From assembly GCF_003590095.1 (NCBI RefSeq), contig NC_039502.1, positions 2,170,001 to 2,234,000 on the forward strand: 64,000 nt of DNA, given 5' to 3'. The DNA comes from Trichoplusia ni (taxonomy: Eukaryota; Arthropoda; Insecta; Lepidoptera; Noctuidae). The position numbers and the translations under genes were made by a program. Shown here in pieces: positions 1 through 11,360 of this stretch; the first letter of the stretch is position 1; the number at the start of each line of letters is the position of its first letter. The notes under the pieces are model-generated. The model did not search any database, had not been told where the DNA came from, and saw only the letters and a list, made by a program, of their open reading frames with translations.

Positions 1-547
1 TAACATTTCTAATATAAATCCTGTTTCTCAGAACTTAATAGAATTACTTGACTGTTTCTCTTTAGTTTATTGCACATTATAAGTCTTACTTATCAAGTTT
101 ATTTAAGTTAGGACTCTGTACTCTGTTTGATATGAATGTCATCGTAGTTACGGTACAAAGTACAAAGTTCGCCGATAATGGTTTATAGACTTGTTTTGTT
201 AAATTCAGATATTTGTGACAGCTTTGTTGCCAATCACAACAGATTATTGTGTTAATTTAATTATGAGATTAATCGAAATCATTAAATAAAAACGTGATAT
301 ATTGTTTTGAACACTTCGGTCCAATGCGGCTTAACTTAATATATATATAATAATATAATATACAATAATAATATATCCTGGGACAACTCACACACGGTTA
401 TCTGATCCCAAGCTAAGCAGAGCTTGTGTTATGGTGACCAGACAACTGATAAACTTACTTATATATTTCTAAATACAAATATACTTATTTACATTGTCCT
501 TTTTGTAACCATGATACCAAAGTAAAATATGAAATAACAATTACAAC

Positions 548-742
548 AGCCGAGTGGTTGACGTTGCCACCTACGGTGCGCGGGTCGCGGGTTCGACCCT
601 GCGTACCGCGGACAACTATTTGTCTGATTCACGAATGATTGTTCTGAATCTGGGTGTCTGTATGCACGTGATTTGAATGGTTGTGAAACCCCCCGACCGC
701 GACACTACGATTAATACCATAATCCAAGAGTCGTTTTTTTTT
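548..742 (+). repeat. tRNA-derived SINE
   Basis: The 5' part resembles a tRNA gene with an A-box-like 'cgagtggttgac' and a B-box 'gggttcgaccc'. It is followed by a body with 'ttgttctgaatctgggtg' and 'gcacgtgatttg', and ends in a T-run after 'agagtcg'. The same order of blocks recurs at 42115-42320 on this strand and inverted at 25826-25958 and 45009-45130. The acceptor stem does not pair as a functional tRNA would. Confidence 0.75.
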
Positions 743-839
743 AAGTAAAACTTCTTGTTTCAATAGCTCTACCTGTCAGCTGAATTCCAAAACATTGTCA
801 AACTCAGATTTGAAACAAGCACTGGATTATTCAAATGAA

Positions 840-875
840 TGTTGATTCCGCGCGGGGATCGAACCGCAGTTCCAG
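840..875 (-). repeat. SINE head fragment
   Basis: Short inverted piece of the tRNA-like head, containing the B-box complement 'ggggatcgaacc'. It lacks the rest of the element. Confidence 0.5.
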
Positions 876-2527
876 TACCACTGGTGGTGATGTGGAAATG
901 TTTACAGAATGTGAACATTAGTTGCGGTGTTATATATCAAAACATAAGTGTCTTGGTTACATAGAACTTGTCTTATAATTGATGTATGAATATTTATTTG
1001 TTAGTACTAAAATGTTTTTACAAAACAAGGTACGAAACTTTACCTATTACCAAGCATGTCGTAAAAAATATAAAATATACCTGCATATGATTATTTTTTA
1101 CATGTTTATGTAAGCGATGACAAGCCATTGTTGTCAGGTGCTTAATTTATAATAAGTGGACAAAGTCCACAAGTTAATGGCAACACTTTGTGTCTGCACA
1201 ACTAAAGTCATCATTGTGCAATCATTTAAAATAAGATTTATAAAACAATAAGCATTGAAAATATGATATTTAGAGTAACTCAAAGGTAGAGTATAAATAT
1301 TTTAAATTATGAGTAAATATAGAACACTGATAAATGTTATCTAATCCGTGTTGTGTGTTATAAAGGCAGACTTAGATTATACTGCGCTAATCATATCCAG
1401 ATAGTGTACATGCAGAAAGATTATGTTAATGTAGGCCATTGTAGGCTATTGTAGATCAATGCTCACAGATCATTCACTATGCTAAAACAATCTTCAAACT
1501 ACACAGGTACTTCAATTTTCCCAGTCGTAAGGTAATTTTGCAGTGTTAAACACAGTTATAAAATGAAACTACACACACAGTTATAAAAAAAACATTAAAT
1601 CTTAACATGACATAAATGTAGTTACTTCACGGACAACCAAGTGGTTTGGCCAGTTACCGAATTAGTAGTACCTATACATGGGGAAAATTATAAAAAACGT
1701 GTTACAACTTCAGAGCATTAAAAATAAATTAAGCAGTTCTTTTTTAATACCCTATCAAGATTTACCTACGTTTAAAAAATATCCGTTAGCCGTGGTCAAA
1801 ATATAATTTGTTTCGCAGAAATTAGTTCGGATTACTGACGTCACATTATATTATTTACTAGTTAACAGTTTTATTTTTAGACATTTGTATCAAAATAGGT
1901 TTTTTGTTTTTTAATGTTGTAATTAAATGCAATTGATTCTTAATGAAAACACTGAGTATTTGTTTGTTTGGTGTTACAATTAACACGTGCATAGCTAACT
2001 AGCTATCACTAAAACGCAATATCGATAAGCTTTAGCTAGATATAAACTGATACAAACCCCGCACTCAATCCTTCTCTGGCAGATAGCGCCTGTGATACAT
2101 CCGCTCGTGTAATCAGTGCGTAACGTGCTATGCCCATTCTTTCAGGCGTTTTTTAGTAATTAATGGTTTTAGTCTACAAGAATGTCAATTTCTCGCGTTT
2201 GCTATTCTCCCGCTATTGGTTCCGTAGGCTATTTCTCCCATATAAGTTAAGATTCTGATAAGAAGGTTCTTTTAGTTAAATCTTTTTTAGCTAGCTCTCA
2301 TAGATCGCCTCTTTTAGCAATGTACTATGGACGGAAAATAAACATGGGAAGGAGATGCATATTTCGTAGAACTTATCGGCAAAACCATTTGCAATTGCAA
2401 CTAACTAATTATTTATTATATTTAAACGGTTCTTTGATAGCACACAGCCTGCTTTTTTCCTTTCCCAGGAATACAAAGTAGTGCAAAGTGCCCCCCCCCC
2501 TCCTCACACATCCGCCCTCTATCTATA

Positions 2528-2747
2528 ACTTACTGTTGCCCGCGACTTCGTCCACGTGGTTAGAATTTTTCCCGTTTTTCCTCATTTCCCATTGTATCTT
2601 CGCTCCTATTAATCGCAGCGTGGTGTTAAATAGCCTATAGCCTTCCTTGATAAATGGTCTCTTCAACACAAAAAGATTTTTTCAATTCGAACCAAAAGTT
2701 CCTGAGATTAGCGCGTTAAAACAAACAAACAAAGTATTAGTATAGAT
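2528..2747 (-). repeat. Interspersed lepidopteran repeat, copy 1 of 3
   Basis: Shares ordered blocks with copies at 19848-20095 and 44679-44951: 'ctgttgcccgcgacttcgtc', 'tatcttcgctcct', 'agccttccttgataaatggt', 'cctgagattagcgcgtt' and a run of 'aaacaaac'. This copy is inverted relative to the one at 19.8 kb. The family is common in moth genomes. I do not assign it a class, and it is non-coding. Confidence 0.8.
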
Positions 2748-3234
2748 TTTATAGTCGCATTGTATAGTCAATACTACTAGGTCCATTCATCATTAAATAC
2801 ATCAGTCTGGACTCTATGAGGTTGGATTATTAAATAGTTTTAAATTAGCCGAAATTTCTGCAATGATACCATTCTGTAAACATGTAAAGTTAACTCTAAT
2901 AATACATATGTATTATTTTTTCTTGAAATACATATTGATGTCAGTAGTAGGATATAAGTACTAACTTTATCGTTGTGGTGACCTAATGAGTGTTACGAAC
3001 TGGTAAAAGGTTGTCGGAGAGAATCCGGTGAGTACTACGGTGAAGGAGACTGAAATACATGCATTTCATTTCTTGTCTTATAATAGCATCCGGCGCCGGT
3101 AATCTAACTGCGTTCCAAATCATGGTCTCGAAGGAACTTATGATTGCTTTACTATTTCACATAAAACGACTAGATTTGACATGATAACCAAACTGGGGTT
3201 ATACCACACAGTGGAAGCCGGTTGTGCGCGCGCG

Positions 3235-3461
3235 CATTCGAGCGGCGATCTGACGCGCGGACGTACGCCTCGCCAACAAACGTGAAAGTTACTATCACGA
3301 AACACAACATTTACTCAAAAACTTCTACCAACCTAAAATGTACTCTGCTGTGACCGAAATAAGTTTCAATTTACAGTGTGGACGGAAGCAACATTAAAAA
3401 GTGCAATACTCCAAAGTTAGTGATATTTCCGAGTTGTGGACAGTGCCGAGGAAAACTGTTT
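3235..3461 (+). promoter_or_regulatory. Candidate promoter and 5' leader exon of esterase A
   Basis: Three blocks recur in the same order at 9936-10111 upstream of esterase B: a GC-rich block with 'gcgatctg' and 'acgtacgcc', then 'tcaaaaactt', then 'agttagtgatattt' followed by a 'gtgnacagt'-like stretch. The region ends in a good splice donor (gtaagt from about 3462). A 5' untranslated exon spliced towards the coding exon at 6560 fits this. A possible acceptor is the 'gtatttcag' ending at about 6333. The transcription start is inferred, not seen. Confidence 0.5.
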
Positions 3462-6400
3462 GTAAGTAGGCTAAATAGTTAAGCCACGTGGAATGAATTA
3501 CAATGTCATAGTTCCGAGTTCCTTGTGACGTGAATTGTTTCTTATCACGAATACGGAAGGTTGACAATCAGTTGTCATTACGTAGTGCTTGCTTGTGAAC
3601 CGGCGGGGGTCAATGCTAGCACAATTAATTATGTCACTAACGAGTAGTTAAGAATACAATGCTAAGAAATTGGTGGCACTAAGTGCTACTGTTTGACGGA
3701 CTTAAATGTTGTTAATAACTTTAAAGCTATTGTGATACTGTACAAATTGAACTGATTCACTAATAATGTAAAGACCGATGTTTTCTGGGCCGTTGACCTA
3801 ATACTGAGAGGGTGTTATTATGTTTTTGGCTAAAACCTATTTATACAAATATACGCTTGATTATAAGAAACAAATAAAAAAGTATACAGATAGAGTTCTT
3901 GACTCTAAATCCGATCCTTATTAAACACATTACCACTAAATGGATCATAGTAGCATAATATGAAACTTATAACAAAATGGTCAGTAGGAAACATTTGTGA
4001 TTTCTAAATAAAAGACCACTAAGTAAATCCAGCTTTTAAATAGAATTTGAAAATGGAAATACCGAATACTAGTAGTCTATTTACAGTGTTGTCTATCGAC
4101 TTTAACTGGTCTTAATAATTGACTCTCAAACACCTATGGTAGAAAACTGTATAGTATATAAATTCTAAAAGACACATTTACAAAAGACGATCTCAAGACT
4201 TTAAATATTAGATAGTAAAACGATCAATTTTGTTTGTTTTTCACATAAAATTATTAGTAGATCCGGCTGATCCCGGGATCTTCTGTCGACCTTAAAGTTC
4301 AAGGTCTGCTGGTTTCAATTCAAGATTTGTAACTTGTAGTCATCATTACCACAATGACGTAAGCACAGAATAACAGATCACTTCACTGTACGATGAACCG
4401 CAGAAAACTGCCGTCTATAAACTAGTTTGACTGAACAACCTGCCACCACCTACCAACAGTAAGCAGGTGTGCAAGCGAGATGTACATAACGACGTAGAGG
4501 GGTGTCTCTTTTCCACAGCTGCAGCCGCTTCCCTTTAAGCGGTGGTAGTACAACCCAAAAGAGGAAGTCATTATGAAACCAAAAAAAAATAATTTTCTTT
4601 TCAAGGTGTTTTGACCATACGGTAAACGACTATATTTTCGGTTTGTAGGCAATCAAAAAGCTAAAATCTGGCCTTTGGATACTTTTGCACTGGAGATGGA
4701 TGTTAACCATTTCCCTTTCCTTTGAGTCATATGTGAGAATGTTTAACTATTGTGTCTATTGCACAGCGAAGTAGTTAAGGGGCAGTGGAACTCTCAATAA
4801 GTACTTTTTTTCAACTTTCTAAGAGATTAACTACCGCATGCAAGTTTGCTGCGTAAACAACTTAAATTTTAAAGACCTACATAACTCAGACCTCAGCCTA
4901 AGACAAAGGAACCAAGTCAAAGAAATGAAACAGCCTGTGTAATAAACAAATGACATACAAACAAATCCAGTTGGTTTAGAAGTTGAATGACCGAAACAGA
5001 GGCTATTGAACGTAGTAGTTTATGTAATGAAACAGTTATAAGATATGTAACGCTACCAAACAAAACTTGAAGATGTATTATATGCAGCACACGGCTCCAT
5101 ATATTTTTGACAATTCTGTATGTTCCTAGGGACTACCACCATAATATCTGTAGCAGTTGAAAGAGGGAAAAGAAGTACGACATAGCGTAAAGCATCATCA
5201 CAACAAAAGACATGCTTTAAGTGGTCGTAGTAAGACTTCTTTATATAATACAATATTGATTTGTATTAGAATCTCTATAGAACCCGTTGTAATGTTTAAA
5301 TAGATGTCACCTCAATAATTTTCCCGTAATGTTTATGGTCGACAAGGTCCAATGACTCAAGTGCGGTAGTGCCAACATTGTTTACATACGAGTAGTTTGT
5401 CTCGTGACTATAAGTACTTACCTAACCACCTTTCAGGTTTGCCTGAAGGTCATGATTATTACTGTTAATTCCTAAAGAGTACCATGAGTTAAAGTGCAAG
5501 ATGCAGGAACGTTTCATACCCAATGCTAGAAGATGCTGACAAAAAACGCAACAAACAGAATCAAAACAAAGACCGACGTGATTAGGTACTGAGAAAAATT
5601 AGGATGATGCACAGTCGTTTAACTTTGAATGGGTTTCTGAGTGACAACCTTATGATAAAGATCTTTTCAATTACCTACATACGTACTTAATGCTCGAATT
5701 CCCTAGCACTGTTTAATAAGACATTCCTCTAATGCAGTGCCTATATCGAAATGTTAACACTGACATATTAGGAATCCAGGTTTCCTTAAATTGTTTTACA
5801 TTTCCTAAGAATAAAGATAATTTATATGATAATGTAACTTTAAATAAGTCTTATTGGTGCCTACCTGCTTTAGTACCTCACAAATCCGTTTATGAGACCG
5901 CAAGGCCAACACGACACTACTATACAAATAATGCAATAATCCAGTAACTACTCGTACTTAATAACTGGTCTACTTGAATCGTTTTAGTGATGTCTGTACT
6001 ACCCATTTATTATACGGAGCAGAACGCGTGTATACAATACAATCGTTATTAACATAAGTGATCACGATAATTATACAACCATAAACTACTGTAAATTGTA
6101 AACTAAGTTAAATACAATGTTAAATACTTCCTTTAACGCGGACCAGAAAAAAAACGCCAGCAAAGTACTTATAGTGAACTGTAATGGAAAACATGTTTGA
6201 ATTTCTGATTTGTAACACAAACGTTTCATTAAAAACTAATATTTATTTAAATGAATCAGCTGAACCTTTTGTTAGCCGAATTATTATTATATTCGTGCCT
6301 AATTTAACTAAAATATGCATGTATGTATTTCAGATCCTCGAAGAAGACATTGGACCGATGCCATAACTTATCATACCCACAACATTATATAACAACACAG

Positions 6401-6547
6401 AAATACAAACTGGGCAAGCAAAGCGATATAAACAAAAAGAAAATTATATTAAGAATAATTTAAATATTAACGCACAAAAAAGTAGTCAGAACTGAAACTA
6501 CTCCAAGACTGAAATTGAATTGCAAGTGAAAGTGATGTATCGTCGTG
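3462..6547. other. Probable 5' intron of esterase A, no other gene seen
   Basis: AT-rich sequence between the candidate leader exon and the first coding exon of esterase A. Short open frames here are unremarkable and show no family resemblance. Part of the stretch after about 6334 may be a second untranslated exon, because it follows a pyrimidine-containing acceptor-like site. Confidence 0.4.
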
Positions 6548-6559
6548 ATGTGGATCCAG

Positions 6560-9130
6560 ATGAAGAGGTATTTGCGGTCGCTGTTGAGCCTGAAGTGGTT
6601 GGTGCTGATGTCGCTGTGCGCGGCGCGCATGGTGCCGCAGCCCTCAGCCCCGCTGCTGCTGAGCGGCGGGCTGGTGCGCGGACACATCGCGGAGGATGGC
6701 TCGCACGTGCGGTACCTGGCTATACCCTACGCCACCGTCACACACAGGTTCCAGGTCAGTCCAAAAATTATTCAATTATCGATACACAAAATATTCCGTA
6801 AAAAAAAAATATAGATATGGATATCAATTAAAAAAGAAACTGAAATAAAGAAAACATGCTATACTTTATGGTGTAATTTAGAATAGGTACTAACAACACC
6901 CAAAAAGCACCCTGAAACGAACCCATATACATTATATATATAACCAGCACATTAGGTATAGATATCGTCTACAAAAACACAATGTTCATCGGTTATTAGT
7001 CAGCACAATTATCCAGGTCAATCAAACGCGATCTACAGCCCGTATTACGGCGTACATATTAATCTTACTATTAGTGAGCTGTATTCAGAAACAATTATAG
7101 TATAATTGTTTCGGTGAATGGTGGAGCTAATAGCAGACGTTAATGATGAACGTAACATTGCACGTAATAGTACTAATCCACTTCTGATTGCCAGCCTGCC
7201 GCCGACCGTCTAATCACACCCCCGCGTCGTGTATTATGAAGTGTTGGCTAATTGTCGCAATACATTTTTAATCATATGTCTCAGGCAAGCTTACTTAGGA
7301 TTTCAGTGTTTTGCTTGACACTGGTTACAATTTAACAACTAAAATTACTTTTGTTTTAATGTTGCAGGCTGCTAAACCTGATCCAAAGTGGGAAGGTGTC
7401 TACGATGCTATCGATGAGCATGTGAGGTGCAAGCAGAGATTCACAAGCAATAAAATATCAGGCGTCGAGGACTGTCTCACCGCTAACGTGTACACTCCAC
7501 TCCCGCAGAGTGACAGCCTCCTACCAGTGATGGTGTTCATACATGGAGGGGGCTTCAGAGACGGCTCCGGATCACCATTCATCTACGGACCGAGACACTT
7601 AATCAAACATGGTGTTATTCTAGTCACATTTAATTATAGACTAGAAGTTTTAGGATTCTTGTGCTTAGGTATCAAAGAAGCGCCTGGAAACATAGGTTTA
7701 AAAGACCAAGTCCAAGCATTAAAATGGGTGAAGAAGAATATTAAGGGATTGGGAGGAGATCCGGACAATGTGACTATTTTTGGTGAAAGTGCGGGATCTT
7801 CGGCAGTTGCTTATCACCTGCTGTCGCCGATGTCGCAAGGATTGTTCAACAAGGCTATTCTGCAGAGCGGCTCGGCTCTCTCCCCGTGGGCCTTACAGTT
7901 TGAACCCGTCAAAACTGCGAGACTTCTTGCAGCACAAATGGGTTATAAAGTTGAAGATCCCCAAGAAATATACAACATTTTCAAAAGATCGAAGGCCGAA
8001 GATTTGTTGAAACATCGGGTTCCTAGAGAAAAAGGGGACATAGTTTTATCCGAAAACATTTTTGTACCGTGCATTGAAAAAAGTATAGCCGGAGTGGAAA
8101 CCTTCTTGCCAGATAATCCTTATACTTTGTTGTCTGAGGGTAAATACAATAAAGTTCCTGTTATTATAGGTTATAATAACCGTGAAGGTTACTATTTCGC
8201 TGGTAAAGAAAATGATACTACTCTATTCAATATTGATTTCAAAAAAGCTTTACCAAGAGACCTGTTGTTCCCAACAGAAAAGGAAAAAATGACCGCTGCA
8301 AAAACATTTAATGAACTATATATGAAGGGAGAGAAAATAAGTAGAGAACCATCAGCTCTATTAAAGATGGCCCATTATCAAGGAGACGCCGGTATAAAAT
8401 ACTCAGTATTAGCTACAATAGACCTCTTTCTCAAAAGTCTCGATAAACCTATTTATGCTTACGAGTTCAGTTACGGTGGCTTCCTGAATTTCGCCAAAAA
8501 GATGTTCGGGTTCAGGAAGTACCCGGGGGCCACGCACGCGGACGAACTCTTCTACATGTTCAGCATGCCCGCGCAGCTCAATGTGGAAAGAGATATGATA
8601 GAGAAGATGACGAGTTATTGGACTAACTTTGCTAAATATGGGTGAGTATTTAAAAAAATATGTACAAATACAATATTGGTTTAAAAAACAGAGGCGTAGA
8701 AAAGTATTGCTTATTTCTATAATAAATATTTTCAAGTAGACCTGAAACCAGAAACGAGAAGTAAATAAAAAACAGACATCACAATTTTGATAATCGTGTT
8801 TAATGAATTTTTACACTGGGTTACCCATAAGTTCAGAACGGATAGATATAGGTATTTAGAGAAATGGAAATGGAGAGCGAAAAAATGTGTCACTTTATTT
8901 TAGTGTTTACACACGTTTAGATATTGGACTACTTAAAGGACTTATTTACATTATATCTTTACAGTAACCCAACGCCTGATTCTTCGAACTTGCCAAAATG
9001 GGAGCCAGCAGCGGTGCAGGACCCTCGGCTGATGGTCATAGACAAGGAGTGTGTCATGGCGCCCGTCTGGGGGGACGAGTATATGGGAGTCTGGAATTAT
9101 ACCTACTCCAAATACAGAAGAATACATTAA
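6560..9130 (+). CDS. Secreted carboxylesterase A (alpha/beta-hydrolase, CCE family), 3 exons
   Basis: Exons 6560-6754, 7368-8641 and 8965-9130, joined in phases 0 and 2, give about 544 residues, normal for an insect carboxyl/cholinesterase. I chose the ATG at 6560 because it gives a leader of exactly the same length as that of esterase B. An in-frame ATG at 6548 would add four residues, and an out-of-frame ATG lies at 6535. Residues 1-23 form a hydrophobic signal peptide. Motifs: YLAIPYA; an early Cys pair (about 86 and 101); oxyanion hole HGGG at 124-127; nucleophile elbow GESAG with Ser206; Glu338 in NNREG; His455 in GATHADE. The triad is complete, so it should hydrolyse carboxyl esters. 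LGIKEAPGN resembles lepidopteran alpha-esterases (clade 001), from memory. It ends in a YSKYRR-type tail with no ER-retention signal. The natural substrate (host-plant, pheromone, xenobiotic) cannot be read from sequence. Confidence 0.93.
7174..7255 (+). promoter_or_regulatory. Conserved block in intron 1 of esterase A
   Basis: Contains 'taatccacttctgatt' and, further on, 'gaagtgttggctaattgt'. Both recur in the same order in intron 1 of esterase B (11681-11751), while most of the two introns no longer aligns by eye. It is either residual duplicate sequence or a retained regulatory element. Confidence 0.4.
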
Positions 9131-9134
9131 TAAA
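9129..9134 (+). terminator. AATAAA overlapping the stop codon of esterase A
   Basis: The hexamer begins on the second base of the TAA stop. If used, the 3' UTR would be only a few tens of bases. A later AATAAA occurs near 9536. Confidence 0.4.
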
Positions 9135-9935
9135 CAAAAAAATACGGAAACTGGGTTTAGAAAATCGTTCCTTGATTTCAGGGACATTTGAGATTATGCT
9201 CTATTCAAAATGAATATTGCTGAAAAGTTGTTGCCAAATCTTTAGGAAGTAAACTTTTATATGTATCAAACTGACTACTATAAGATATAGCCAATTGTAG
9301 TATTTATTTATATTGATAGTTAATAGGTAAACTGAATTATTTTACATGAACTGAATTTTTGTACTAAGAAGTCTCTGAGAGTAATATAAATAATTCAGTT
9401 TCATTACACGATCACGTGGAACATGTACTTCACAGGTCTAGCCAAAACTATATTCATGTAAATACATAGCCTTAAGTTGCCTTGCATATTTAATATATTG
9501 TTTATATACTCATAATATATCAAAATTCAAAACAAAATAAACATGACATCAAAGTTAACTTGTAATTTTTTGTTCTATTAAAACTTTTATTTCCTTAGAT
9601 CCTTGCTCGATACTTCTTGGCAGTCAGAATTATCAGCGATGGGCTACACATGCCTGAAAAATAACTGGACAGTAGCAAATGTTGATACGAAAAAAATGAT
9701 AACATGCCTAAAGTGGAATGGGTAAAAAATCCTATAAGTCAATTTTTAAACTTCTTTCTAGTATATATATACTATACCCGCCAAAAGGCAATACCGCTCC
9801 TTCTATCCTTCCTTTTAGTAGTTGTTTTGCCGACAGCTATAATTGGTTTAGCAAATTATAAAGACATGTTAATTGATTTATGTTATTTAAAAAACAGGAT
9901 AAATACCACAACTTAGTAGGGCCGTGTCTGCGCCG
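9135..9935. other. Spacer between esterases A and B
   Basis: AT-rich sequence with no recognisable coding exon. It leads directly into the candidate promoter block of esterase B. Confidence 0.5.
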
Positions 9936-10111
9936 CACTCGAGCTGCGATCTGTCACACGAACGTACGCCCGAAGTGAAGTTTCTAAGTATAGGAAAATG
10001 TGGTCAAAAACTTTTACACTTACGATATAAATTAAATTAAATAGTGTCAATATCTTAGAGTTAGTAATATTTTAAATTGTGTGCAGTCAACTGGTCAGTT
10101 ATAAAATGGTT
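9936..10111 (+). promoter_or_regulatory. Candidate promoter and 5' leader exon of esterase B
   Basis: Duplicate of the block at 3235-3461: 'cactcgagctgcgatctgtc', 'cgaacgtacgcc', 'tcaaaaactttta' and 'gagttagtaatatttt' appear in the same order. It ends near a possible donor at about 10114 (gtataagt). It lies about 1.3 kb before the start codon of esterase B, against about 3.1 kb for esterase A. Confidence 0.5.
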
Positions 10112-11360
10112 CGGTATAAGTTAAAAAAGTGCTCTTTATATAGGTAAACTATGTGATAACCACTTTTCACTTTTCAACTGATTTAAGCTTCATGGATCCA
10201 TAACCCATTGCATTTTCACTTTAAAAGTCGCTAACGCTAATTTATGACATATTAAATTTTCATTTATTAATTTATTGATAGAGAAAAAAGAATTTATAGT
10301 TCAATAACTCTTTTTCCTGTAATTGTCCAAAAGCCTGATTGAAGAAACTTGGATGAGTCATCCATGTTCAGCATCGGCTTCAGCCAGTAATAGCGAAGAG
10401 TTTGGGAAGAAGGAAGTGTAGTGCGATAACTTATCAAACAATTAGTTATTTTTTCATTGTGATAGAATCACATGATAATAGGATTACAATTCTAATTTAT
10501 AATTATTAGCTATGAATAATGTATTAATAATTTAGTATGTATTAGTAGGTATGTTTACTTGGACTATTATTATCCGCGTACGCAAATGACTGTACTGTCG
10601 AATATAATATAATCTACTCAATTATGATGAGCGATCAATAACGACGTGGTCTTAAAATAAAGTTGTTTATAGCTTTCATAGGTCATTGACCTCAATTGAG
10701 TAGAGATTAGGTAAATTTGGTTTGATTTCAATAAACCGGCTTTACTCGGCAAACTTTGTCACACAAACTCTGGGTTGTTTCGGAATTTCCATAGAAACAG
10801 TAGTTATGTACTAGGTCTAATAAAACGGAAAAAGTATACGTACAAATACACAAATAAAGTGATAAGAAAGTCCATCAAAAATTGTTGCCGATCCTTTTGT
10901 CTCCAGTATCACTGGCAAACAGACTTTGGACAATTGGTAGTGGTATTAAAGTAACTTGGACAAAACTGTTATTTATCCATTGTGAAATAAGAGTTTCCAA
11001 GACATTTGCTATAAGTACATTGAGGTTATTGAAACTAGATTTATGTCCGTATAACGGACTTACACAAAAAACTGTCCCGTCATGTTTTAATCGGTGACTA
11101 ATGTTAATTTTATGATCTATCTGGTTGTTTATTAAATAGTCTTACTTTGATTTATTTTCAGATTAATTATGGACGATAACATCAGATTAATATTATAAGT
11201 GGCACTTCAAGATAATCATATATAAAGGAAAACTTTATCCAAATATTATTAGTCATCTAGATAGTTCACTTTCAGAAGGATAGCTCTCAATCCAAATATC
11301 CATCAAAATAGTGGATGTGGACAGAAAAACTCGACTAGATATAGTTGAACTTTAGTCAGA

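Larger units (their letters stand above)
1..3234. other. Intergenic region, no gene seen
   Basis: AT-rich non-coding DNA left of the esterase array. No coding exon was recognised on either strand. It holds one complete and one partial tRNA-derived SINE (548-742 and 840-875), one copy of an interspersed lepidopteran repeat (2528-2747) and a run of ten C at 2491-2500. Confidence 0.6.

Noticed and set aside
7400..7582. Minus-strand open frame opposite esterase A (also 11836-12018 opposite B)
   Set aside because: It lies within a well-supported plus-strand exon and merely mirrors its codon structure. The pair resemble each other only because the esterases do.
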